Shown here: positions 46,120-56,008 of the stretch, piece by piece
How the letters are laid out: every line of letters begins with the position of its first letter
How positions within the stretch are numbered: position 1 is the first letter of the stretch
NCBI RefSeq assembly: GCF_000003195.3
Contig: NC_012872.2
Span: forward strand, 19,563,804 to 19,627,803
Reading direction: 5' to 3'
DNA length: 64,000 nucleotides
DNA from: Sorghum bicolor
Taxonomy: Eukaryota > Streptophyta > Magnoliopsida > Poales > Poaceae
Position numbers and translations under genes: made by a program
The notes under the pieces: generated by a model
Seen by the model: the letters and a program-made list of their open reading frames with translations, nothing else
What the model was told of the DNA's origin: nothing
Databases searched by the model: none

Positions 46120-48120
46120 TGGATAGGTTCGCCGATGATGGAAAATTAGGCCAGGGATTCACATCGGCCGATGATTTGGTAGAAGTAGATATACGTAGTG
46201 GTGATAAGCCTAGACCTACTTTTATTAGTGCTAAATTAAGTTCTGAGTGTAAGCAACAGTTAACTGATTTGTTAAAGGAATATAAAGATTGCTTTGCTTG
46301 GGATTATACTGAGATGCCTGGTTTGGACCGATCGATTGTTGAACATTGGTTGCCTATCAAGTCTGGATTTCGGCCACATCAATAGCCAGCTCGCCGATGT
46401 AATCCTAATATTCTTCCTGATATTAAAGCCGAAATAACCAAACTTATTGAAGCCAAATTTATTCAGCAATGTCGGTATGCCGAGTGGATTTCCAATGTTG
46501 TTCCAGTCTACAAGAAAAATGGGAAGCTTCCGATTTACATTGATTTCAGGAATCTTAACAAAGCTACGCCGATGGATGGCTACCCAATGCCAGTTGCCGA
46601 TCTGCTAGTTGATGCTGCAGCTGGGCATCGGATCATCAGCTTTATGGATGGTAATGCAGGGTACAATCAGATATTCATGGCTGAAGAGGATATTCCAAAG
46701 ACTGCATTTAGATGTCCTAGTCATGTTGGTTTGTTTGAATGGATAGTCATGACCTTTGGCTTGAAAAATGCTGGTGCTACTTATCAGAGGGCCATGAATT
46801 TTATATTTCATGAGTTCATCGGCAAGCTGGTGGAAATTTATATTGATGATGTGGTGGTTAAGTCTGGGGACTTCATAAAGCATCTTGTTGATTTGTGAAA
46901 GGTGTTGGAATTCACAAGGAAGCATGGTTTAAAGATGAATTCCAATAAGTGTGCATTTAGTGTATCGGCAGGACAGTTCCTTGGTTTCATGGTGCATCAG
47001 AGAGGGATTGAGATTAGTCGGAGATCCATTGATGCTATCAACAAAATAGTTGCTCCCACCAACAAGACTGAGCTCCAGTCCTTGATCGGCAAGGTAAATT
47101 TCATCACGAGGTTTATATCTAATTTATCTGGTAAAATTCGTGCTTTCAGTCCTTTACTTAAGTTGAAAGCCGATCAAGAGTTTGTCTGGGGGAAAGAGCA
47201 ACAATTGGCCTTGGATGAAATCAAGAATTATTTGGTAAATCCTCCAGATCTGATTCCACCTTAGCAAGGGAAGCCCTTTAGATTGTATTTGTCTACCGAT
47301 GGGATGGTCATCGGTTCAGTTTTAATTCAAGAATTTGAAGGGAAGGAACGTGTAATTTACTATTTAAGCAGGAGATTGGTTGATGCTGAGACCAGGTATT
47401 CGGCCATTGAAAAGATATGTTTATGTCTCTATTTCTTATGTATTAAGTTGAGACACTATTTGTTATCGGCCGAGTGCACTGTCATATGCAAAGATGATGT
47501 GGTCCGATATATGCTGTCTATGCCGATTATGAGTGGCAGAATCGGTAAATGTATCTTGGCACTGTCGGAGTTCGATTTGCGTTACGAATCGGCTAAAGCG
47601 GTTAAGGGACAGATTATGGCCAATTTTGTGACTCAACATTGCGGTACAGTGGAGACTTTAGAAATTGTACCTTGGACGCTCTTCTTTGATGGATCCACGT
47701 GTGACCGGGGGGCAGGAATCGGCATCGTGTTAATTTCCCCTCGGGGAAGGAAGTATGACTTCTCCTTGCCGATTGTTGCCACATCAACAAATAATCAGGC
47801 TGAGTATCAAGCTTTGATAAAGGGGTTGGAATTGCTAAGGGAAGTTCATGCTGATGCTATTGAAATCTTCGGGGATTCTATGCTGGTTATAAATCAATTA
47901 GCTAGAAGCTATGAATGCCGAAGCGAAGTCCTGATAACCTATCATGAAAGGAGTATGCGATTGTTAAAGGAATTCAAAGACTTCCGATTAGAGCATGTTC
48001 CTCGATTGCATAATGAAGAAGCCAATCGTTTGGCTCAGCATGCCTCGGGATATCAGCCCATTATTAATACAATATCGGCAATCGGTGCTGATGATTGGAG
48101 AAAAGGAATCATTGATTATT
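46119..48120 (+). pseudogene. Element G reverse transcriptase and dual RNase H
   Basis: One frame with TAG 46383, TGA 46896 and TAG 47262. RT motifs: CFAWDYTEMPGL, VYKKNGKLPIYIDFRNLNKAT, ISFMDGNAGYNQI, the YIDD site at 46839-46850, and SNKCAFSV. First RNase H: RLYLSTDGMVIGSVL, with its catalytic Asp displaced or lost. Second, archaeal-type: TLFFDGST, AEYQALIKG, GDSMLVINQ and NEEANRLAQHA, where the last Asp is replaced by Asn. The pair of RNase H domains marks the Tat lineage. Confidence 0.88.
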
Positions 48121-49352
48121 TAAAGGATCCATCCAAGAAAGTTGAGAGACGAATTCAGTTTCAAGCCACCAAGTATGTGCTCCTCGAAGATGAATTGTAT
48201 TATCGAACTATTGATGGGATTCTTCTCAGATGCTTAGGTGATGATGAAGCTAAGAGTTTGATGGGAGAAATCCATCAAGGGGTATGTGGAGCACATCAGT
48301 CGGCTTTTAAGATGAAGTGGATGATTAGGAGGAATGGGTATTATTGGCCGACCATACTTGAAGATTGCTTTAAATATTTCAAGGGATGTCAAGGATGTCA
48401 GAAATTTAGCAATATTCAAAGAGCACCCGCATCGGCCATGAATCCTATCATCAAGCCTTGGCCATTCCGAGGATGGGCTATTGACTTGATCGGCCAGATT
48501 TACCCGCCATCTAGCAAAGGACATAAATTCGTCTTGGTTGCCACCGATTATTTTACTAAGTGGGTTGAAGCTATTCCTTTGAAGAAAGTTACATCAGCCA
48601 ATATGATTGATTTTGTGAAAGAGCATATTATTTACCAATTTGGAATTCCTCAAATAATTACTACCGATCAGGGTACTATGTTCACATCAGGGGAATTTGA
48701 TGAATTTGCAATCGGTATGGGAATTAAAGTATTAAACTCTTCTCCTTATTATGCTCAAGCTAATGGGTAGGCCGAGGCGTCTAACAAAGGAATTATCAAT
48801 CTTATTAAGCGAAAGATTGAAGAAAATCCTAGGAGGTGGCACACGTTGTTAAATGAAGCTTTACGGTCATACCGGATGGCTTGTCATGGATCGACCAAAG
48901 TTTCACCTTATCAGTTGGTATATGGGCATGATATAGTATTACCTTGGGAAATTAAGACTGGGTCTAGGCGACTATCTTTTCAAGATCAATTGGCTACCGA
49001 TGATTATGCTACTTTGATGACCGACGAGTTGGATGATCTAGCAGGGCATCGGCTAAGGGCTTTGATGAGTATAGAAGAGAATAAGAAGAGAGTTGCCAGA
49101 TGGTATGATAAAAAGGTAAAAGCTAAGGAGTTTGCCGATGGAGACTTAGTATGGAAACTAATCTTACCGGTCGGGACTAAAAATTCAAAATTTGGGAAGT
49201 GGTCTCCAAATTGGGAGGGTCCCTAACGGATAAGTCGATCGGCTCCTGGTAACGGCTATATTCTAGAAACTCTTGAAGGAGTTGAATTTCCCAGAGCATT
49301 AGATGGCAAATATCTAAAGAAGTATTACCCAAGCATATGGGTCGATGCATAA
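48121..49352 (+). pseudogene. Element G integrase
   Basis: Zinc-binding part HQGVCGAHQ...GCQGCQKF, then core residues AIDLIGQ (Asp), TTDQGTMF (Asp) and, after a TAG at 48768, AEASNKG (Glu). All three catalytic residues are present. A TAA at 49224 interrupts the C-terminal part; the frame ends at TAA 49350-49352. With only single stops it is the best-preserved integrase here. Confidence 0.87.
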
Positions 49353-49508
49353 AAGTTTAAATGCCGATAACATTCCTATCGGCTGGATCAAAATGTATCT
49401 GGGGCCAGACTTAGTGTTTTAAAGGGGTGCCGATAACAGTCTTATCGGCTAGACCAAAACATTAGGAGTGTTCAAAAGGAAGGAGCAAATATGTTGCCGA
49501 TGAGAGAT

Positions 49509-52500
49509 TCACATGTTCAACAGCGCCTGGATCGCCGACATAGCGCACAGACGGATCTGGTTGGCTTCTTCTATTTCCTTCGCGTCATCATCGGCAGAGC
49601 CCTCTACTGGCTTCAGCTTCTTCTTCATCTGCAGCGCTTTACGGCCATGGGCATTTCATTCTTGTTCAAGGAGTTTGAGCGCCTCAGGCAGCTAGCTTTC
49701 CTCTTGTTGAGCTTGGGACAGGACTTCTTCTACTTGCTTGAGTTCTGCTAGCAGGGCTTCTCTTTTTGCCGATAGATCAGAGATCTTGTGCTTCAGCGTA
49801 TCTCCTGAGGACTTCAAAATACCGATGTTCTTGTGCTTCTCATTGGCAAGGAGCTTCACTTTCATCATCTCTTCAGAAAGCTGAGCCTGAGCAGCTCTGT
49901 CGGCAAGACGCTGGGTAGCTTTTTGATATTGCAGCTAGCGGCTCTCTAGATGTGCAGCTTGAAAGAGGATTTCTTCAGCATCGGCAGGAATTTGGCCTCT
50001 GATGGTCTTGAACAAAGCCTTGGCCGGTTCGGAGTGATCAACCAGTTGGGCTGTGTCTTGATGAAGGAGGGCTGATAATTCTTCTAACTTTGCCCAAATC
50101 TCTGCCGATGTGATTCCAACTGCTCAGGAAGAGCTCGCCTCCTCGCCTTCATCTTCAGAGATGTCGATGGCAAAGGAGAACAGACTGTCAAGAGAGTCTT
50201 GTTCCTGAAAAGGAAATAGAATAAGTTATTCTATGGTTAAGTATTAATAAATAATACAAACCGAGATTGGGTAACTTACTTGTTTCAGGGCAATCTCTCG
50301 CCTCTGACTAGAAGATGCCGATGGAACCACGGGCTGATCGGCTGGGGTTGCCGATGAGACTATATCAGCTGAAAGAATAACATAAATAATTATAAGACGG
50401 AGAGAGTAGGTTCATCGGTAGTGATTTCATAATAAGTGTGTTACCTTGAGGGGGAGCAGTGCTTGTCTAGATCGAGGAAACTACCGATGCTACGATTAAG
50501 CTTGCTGGATCGGTAGTCTGCTCGCGCGCATCAGCCGATGTTTCTTCCGGCTGAGGTACTTCTGGCTGGGGCTCTTCTGGTTGAAGTTCTTCCACTTGGG
50601 GTGTTTCTTGTGGCTGAGAAGGAGGTGATACCTGATGTGTCTAGGTTTCTGGAGAAGAGGGAGAAGACTCCACTGGGATCGGTGACCTTGGAGGAGGGGA
50701 AGGTACTGCTGTCCTCTGGCGCTTTATCTGTGATCTGGTGCTCTTAGAGCCTTTCCTCTTCACTTGACTGGACTTGGGGGCATCGGCAGTCGTGCTTCTA
50801 GTCTTTGCCGATGTACCGGTATGCTGGTACAACAATGAGAAGTTTGTGAGTACAAGTGTAATAGGTATGAGAATGAAATCGGTAAAGAAATTTGAAGATT
50901 TACCTTGAAGGCTTGTGCCAAAGCAGAAGCAGCTACCGATGGAGATGTTTTTGTCCGCTTGGTGGTGACTTTCTTGAAACGTACACCTCGATGCATTATA
51001 GCAGCCAAGGTAGGAGCATTGTTGTCGGTCAAAGAAATTGGACCTGATGGAAAGAGATCGATCGGCTTGCCACTCCTGCTGACCGATGGTGGTGTGTTGT
51101 CAACCTGTGTATAACAAAGAAAGGGTGTTACCGATTGGAAAGGACAGTGAAGAAATTAAAACATCGGTATTGAAATACTTACAGTATTATCAGGGACTTT
51201 GTACTTGGGGTCGATCATGCCGCGGTACGTAAGAGCCGATTTGCAGAACAAATGCTCCTTCCATTCCTCCCACCATTGTTTGTACGCCTGAGTAATGAAG
51301 AGGGTCGGGATCCACTCTGATAGATCTGCATCTGTATCGGCGTTTGGTGGCAGTTGGGCTACTCGGGTCCACTCGAGAAGGCTAGTGATGGTTTCCTTGG
51401 GTTTTATCACATCGGCATAACAGAGTGCGATCGGCAGCTGACCGAAAGCTAGTTGACGGGCTAGTGCTGATGGGTTGTAAAACTCATAGGTCTGGTTGGA
51501 GGCTTTTCCACTGCCAAAGAAGTTTACTGGTATAGCTCTGGGAGTGATCAGTGCCATCAGCACATCGTGATCCTTGTTGAGAGCATCATTGAACGGATGG
51601 AAGACCAAAGGAATCATGCTGTCTGGATCTTCATAAGGCATCCATGCTCGCTGTTCTCTAGTCAGGCCTTCATACAGGGTCTGGAAGAATCGGCTAACCT
51701 GGTCTGCGTTGCCACCTATGCCAAGCAGAACTATGACAGCCTCGCTAAAGTTTAGAGGAGGACGAGTTGCCGATTCCTCTTCATCCAATTCATAGTTCTC
51801 GGCTATATCCCTGGGGAAGCGTTGTGCGAAGAGGTTGAACTCAAGACGCTTGTGCATATGAAGGCTAAGCCACATATTGATGAACCACCAGGGGCCCCCT
51901 AAATTGCCGATTGACTCGCCAAGCAGATGTTTCCTAGACACTTGGTGGAGAAGATGATAGACAGAGCCAAGCGTATCGGCCGAGGGGGAATCGGCCACCG
52001 TTAGCTAATCTCTCTGCTGCCGATAGGTAGATAGAGGTTGGTCCTACCGATCGACCACAAAACACAAATTTGTCCAGCCACATGTTCAGAAAGGTGGTCT
52101 GTTCCTTTATGTTGACAGGCCCAGTTCTACGGTACTTCTGAATGTACCCAGACCAGCCGCCGATAGAGCGGGTTTCCACCTTGGCACTAGGTGTGGTGTC
52201 AAATATGTGACTACTATCGGCAGTGGATACATCGAAGCTGGTGAGCATAAGCACATCGGCAAGAGTGAGAGAAGCAGTGCCATGACCGAAGACAAAGGCA
52301 TTGAGTGTGTCTGACTAGAAATATGATGCAGCAATCAGTAGTGACTCATTCCTATGCATATCGGCAAGGGACAACCTGATACATTGATCCAGTTTTCGCT
52401 CACCCCACTGAACCTCATTAGAATGGCTGACCCTCAAAAACCAATCCTTCCATCCCACAGTGGGACTGGGCCAGGAACGGAAGGTATCTTTCCACAGATC

Positions 52501-52771
52501 TAGAGAAAAATTCTCGGCTCTAAAGGGGATTCTGTTCATTTCTGCGTTGATAAGATCGGTGGGATCTGGGTTCCCTAGCGGATCGAGACATTGGAGGTAG
52601 GGAAGACAATTTTATTGGACAGATCCTAATGGTTTTTAAGGATAAAAAGAAGAACAAAAGAAAAAAAATGAGAATGTTCAGTAAAATAAATTGCGAATGA
52701 ACAAGGATATGGTAAAAGTACAAGAGGTAGGGTGATGAACTGACCTCGAGGACAGCAAAGTTGATGGCCAT
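49509..52771 (-). pseudogene. Antisense, intron-containing plant mobile domain gene of element G
   Basis: Minus strand, six exons: 52771-52745, 52625-51183, 51104-50904, 50823-50445, 50368-50280, 50204-49509. Introns are 75-119 nt, GT-AG, with donors GTCAGT, GTAAGT, GTAAAT, GTAACA, GTAAGT and acceptors ending TTAG, ACAG, CCAG, TCAG, TCAG; phases 0, 0, 0, 1, 0 agree. The start MAINFAVLE is the first ATG after a TATA box. Exon 2 has GPWWFINMWLSLHMHKRLEF and ASNQTYEFYNPSALARQLAFG, typical of the aminotransferase-like plant mobile domain (PF10536). Exon 4 is Lys/Pro-rich, exon 6 an acidic then coiled-coil tail (REALLAELKQVEEVL) ending at TGA 49511-49509. Damage: shifts near 52570 and 51970 and about six stops. 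Exons 3 and 5 are fully open. Related host proteins (MAIN, MAIL1) act in silencing. Confidence 0.88.
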
Positions 52772-52920
52772 CTTCTCGCAAAAAAGATGATCGAAGACTT
52801 TGAAGTTGGTGAAGAAAGGGCTTCGTTGGTGTTCTTGGTGCTCTCGAACAGCGCTGCCGCCAGGAAAGTGGAGTTGGGGCTGTAGAATGATGTGATGGAG
52901 AAGGAGTACCCGAGAAGGGA

Positions 52921-52931
52921 CTATTTATAGG
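52921..52931 (-). promoter_or_regulatory. TATA box of the G antisense gene
   Basis: The minus strand reads CCTATAAATAG, 150 bases before the first ATG (52771), with no ATG between. Confidence 0.72.
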
Positions 52932-53413
52932 ACAAAACGGGCAAGGGCAAATCTGACTTATCTCTTCGCCGTATCCGTGAAATCCGAGAGTACTCAGGTA
53001 GATATGGTAACTGTTCGGACGGTAATCAAGGGATTGCGCAGGTGATTTGACAGAAAGCGGTCATGATCTAGAGATATTTCACTGTGCGGGATTTCCTGGT
53101 CGGTCCATCGGCAGCGCCTTTAACGGTAATATTGCCGATGGACGAATAAAGTGGAGATGTCCGTTTAGGAGGTTAAGATATTTCACTGTGCGGGATGTCC
53201 TGGTCAGTCCATCGGCAGTTCCTTGTAACGGTAATATTGTCGATGGGCGATTAAAGTGGAGATGTCCGTTGGGGAGGTTGAGGAATTCGAGGAATCTGCG
53301 GAAGGATCATCAAGGTTATTCAGATTTAGGCTGTCGGTTGCCAAATTGGGAGAATTAATTGTGGAAAGGCATCATTACTGCAGAGAATTTCGGAGCATTA
53401 ATGATTTCATACT
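52932..53413 (-). promoter_or_regulatory. Upstream region of the G antisense gene with tandem repeat
   Basis: No gene. Two units of about 104 bp (53073-53176, 53177-about 53280) begin GATATTTCACTGTGCGGGAT. The first contains a perfect 11-bp inverted repeat, GTCCATCGGCA (53103-53113) and TGCCGATGGAC (53133-53143); in the second the right arm has decayed. Position fits a promoter or enhancer of the antisense gene. Confidence 0.6.
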
Positions 53414-53431
53414 CCAAAATTGGGGGCCATG
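53414..53431 (+). other. Polypurine tract of element G
   Basis: CCAAAATTGGGGGCCATG ends at the 3' LTR start. Confidence 0.7.
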
Positions 53432-54133
53432 TGTTGACACAGTTTTTGGACACGTACCCAGGATCGGTAGGGTGTAGATCGGCAAGGTAAGGCAATAGTA
53501 ACTGGTCTGCAGGAGAGTTGTCGATGAGGGTGATTGCCGATGAAGGGACAGCTGAATGCGACTAAGTCTATGGGTGGTGATGTGTTTATGCCGATGTGCC
53601 GATGGTTACGATGAAGGGTTTGCCGATGATTCGAAAGAAGAACCTGAAGGTTGCCGATTAGCCTGTGGTGGTGGCCCAGTTTGTCACGGGAGGATAGTTT
53701 TATGTTTTCCTTAGTTATTTAAGTCGTTTTGTACACAGATTCTGTTTAATTTGGAATTCGAGTTCTAGTCGTGTCTGATTGTAGCTCTTTGAGCAGGGAA
53801 TAAATGTAGACCCTAGGGCCTTGTAATCAAGATATCAATCAATCAATCAAACACAAGTTTTTAATCATATTCCAGCATCTACTTTTTCGATGACTTCGTC
53901 ATATTTTCTTTTTCATTACGAGTTCTTAGGAGTTTGTCGACTTAAGCTCGGCGTACTCTCAGTTCCGCGTGAATACCTCTTGGCCGTGGCATCCGAGCGC
54001 ATCGCTGTTGTTGGGACCAAAGTATTCGAGTTATCACCTTTGCCGATAGTAAGGTCAAATTGGCTGGCACGCCTTAACGTTTGAAATCAGGTATTATCCC
54101 TTTGTGTTTGCAGATCCACCTTTTGCATCAATA
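53432..54133 (+). repeat. 3' LTR of element G
   Basis: It begins TGTTGACACAG and ends GCATCAATA (last bases mutated from TCAACA), followed by AAGCC. Confidence 0.95.
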
Positions 54134-55198
54134 AAGCCATATGTGGGAAAAGGACTTACCAGGTCAATCGACCCCTTGTCGGGCCTCATAGGGAAGCCGT
54201 TGACATGCTCAGGCTGAAAGTCGCCTGCAACGGTCGCCCTAACTCTAGCTGCAACCTGTTCGTCCGCAGGAGCCTCGTTGGACATCCGACATGCCTCGAG
54301 ATCCCGGGACGAAACGCCGGGACCCATCTCGTCCATCCTCAGCGGTCAAGACATCAACGGGAGAATCCTCCGGTGATGGACGGCTGAGAGGACGAGCGCG
54401 GCTGTCAGGTCCTCCTCGCGCAGCTTCTTCAAGGCATCGAGGATGGGATCGAGCCGCGGTTGGCGGGTCTGGACAACGCCGTACCTCCAGTGGTCCGGGC
54501 GCTCCGAGATCAAGTGCCTGGTGTAGGCGGGGAGGAGGTCGTCGTCGTTCCGCAGGTAGAACCATTGGGAGTCCCACCCGGCGTGGTTCGACGTCAACCC
54601 CACCGGGATGTACTCACGTGGCTTCTCCAACTTGCCAGTCTTGAGCACCAGGTTGAGGCACCCGGCCCGTACCGGCTTCCTCACCCCTGTGGTTCCACTG
54701 GGGGCATTGAAGAGCTCGCCTCGGTACAAGTGGGGCCATAGGTCCCAATGCAGCATCATCCCCAGGTAGCCCTCACACACCGCGGCGGTGATGGCGTTTG
54801 GCGAAAAGTGTTGAAGCTCCACGCCGTAGTGGTGGCAGAGCGCCCGCATAAAGCGGCTCGGAGTGGAGCCCAAGCCGTGGCGATGGAACTTGGTGAAAGA
54901 AACCACATAGCCCTTGGGCGGCCTTGGTTCCCGATGATCCGCCGCCGGTGCAACCCACTCCATCTGCGATGAGGAAACGCGGGGACGCAGGAGCCCCTCC
55001 CTCTCGAGCTCCAACAGCCGGCGCTCCGTCATCGACGACGGGCGCCAATCGTCGGCAGCGATGAGTCTCACCGACATCTTCAGGAGGAAGGGAAGCGACT
55101 TTGCTACTGCTCGAGGGTGCGCGCGCGTGAGATGGCGAGGAGGCAGAGGCAAGAACAGGGGCGGAAGGCGGAAGGAGCGACGGCAAGGAGACCTAGGG

Positions 55199-55209
55199 AT
55201 ATTTATAGA
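55199..55209 (-). promoter_or_regulatory. TATA box of the C antisense gene
   Basis: The minus strand reads TCTATAAATAT, 122 bases before the first ATG, which is the start of a long open exon. No other ATG intervenes. Confidence 0.7.
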
Positions 55210-55992
55210 CAGCTGACCGCAAACGGACAGATCCGACAGATACGGTAACTCCCCTAGTAAATGCGCCGCCTAACGGTCCTTATCTCTCTCGCAGACAGGA
55301 CGCTATGAATTCAATGCCAGTACAGTGCTGCAATAGCTCCCGCCTGAAAAGGCGTGCCCAACAGGCAAAAAGGCAAACCGCCGCGACTTCTTCCTTCCCC
55401 TGTAAGCTAAGGTACGCGTTCGTTACGGAGAAAATCTAGAGAGGTCGCGGGCTGACCCACCGAATGGGTTCGACAGCCGATCTCGAGTACCAGAGTCAGG
55501 GATGCCCAGCAAGTGGTCAAAAAACAAGGCCCGCCTCGAGAACTCGCTGGGGATATCCAAGGCAAGGACGAAACAGTCGAGAGGAATCCCCCTGAAGGGA
55601 GGCATCGAGCCGCTGGACTCTATCGAACGAGACCAGTAACCCCGACCACGTCGACCCTGCTTTATGAGAATGCCTCCGGGCTACAACTGACCCCCTCGAA
55701 CGGGGCACAGGTTCTCACTTGGATTACCCACTAGGAGCTCAATCTGGGGTAGATGGCGCTCGCTCCACCGGGAGTACGTCGCAACCCCAACGCAAAACCA
55801 ACCAATCGGAACCTCTGGCTCACCTTCCACGACGAGCGTCAAGAGCGCTTCCACAAATTGGGCAACATAACCCTCGAAGGAGTCAAAAACTCCTCCAAGG
55901 GCTCGGGGGCTACCCCCGCGGGGTCGCTCGTGCGACCCCACGGAAACTCGACCAATGAAAAGAGCCTCTATCCGAGCGCAAGCGCTCGGATA
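55210..55992 (-). other. Promoter-side spacer between the C antisense gene and the 3' LTR
   Basis: No gene seen. CTCGGGGGCTAC occurs at 55902-55913, an exact copy of the tract at the LTR edge. This stretch would hold upstream control sites for the antisense gene. Confidence 0.5.
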
Positions 55993-56008
55993 GGAACTCG
56001 GGGGCTAC
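55993..56008 (+). other. Polypurine tract of element C
   Basis: GGAACTCGGGGGCTAC ends exactly at the 3' LTR start (TGTCGAGGG). Confidence 0.8.

Larger units (their letters stand above)
41700..54133 (+). mobile_element. Element G: Tat-type gypsy retrotransposon carrying an antisense plant mobile domain gene
   Basis: LTRs of 703 and 702 bp (41700-42402, 53432-54133), perfect 5-bp duplication AAGCC (41695-41699, 54134-54138). Interior: gag, protease, reverse transcriptase, two RNase H domains, integrase (42449-49352), then a minus-strand gene (52771-49509), then the polypurine tract. It is inserted in intron 1 of the antisense gene of C. In the first 265 or so LTR bases I count about 12 differences between copies, so it is not very recent. 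Coding frames are long and broken mainly by single stops. Confidence 0.95.
38215..55077 (-). pseudogene. Antisense, intron-containing accessory gene of element C (PF04195-like, coiled-coil tail)
   Basis: Minus strand, six exons: 55077-54160, 41643-40956, 40866-40790, 40694-39529, 39455-38795, 38719-38215. All five introns are GT-AG (donors GTAAGTCC, GTAAGG, GTTAGC, GTAAGTGT, GTATGT; pyrimidine-rich acceptors ending TAG or CAG) and intron phases 0, 2, 1, 0, 1 agree on both sides. The start MSVRLIAADDW is the first ATG after a TATA box. Exon 1 has YVVSFTKFHRHGLGSTPSRF and HHYGVELQHFSPNA, like the 'putative gypsy type transposon' family PF04195. Exon 2 is Lys/acid-rich, exon 4 Pro/Gln-rich, exons 5-6 coiled coil. 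Damage: a few stops (mostly CGA or CAG changes) and shifts in exons 2 and 6. G lies in intron 1. Function unknown. Confidence 0.85.

Noticed and set aside
55078..55152. Longer start for the C antisense protein
   Set aside because: The upstream extension has no ATG (it would start on TTG) and crosses the likely untranslated leader; 55077 is the first ATG after the TATA box.
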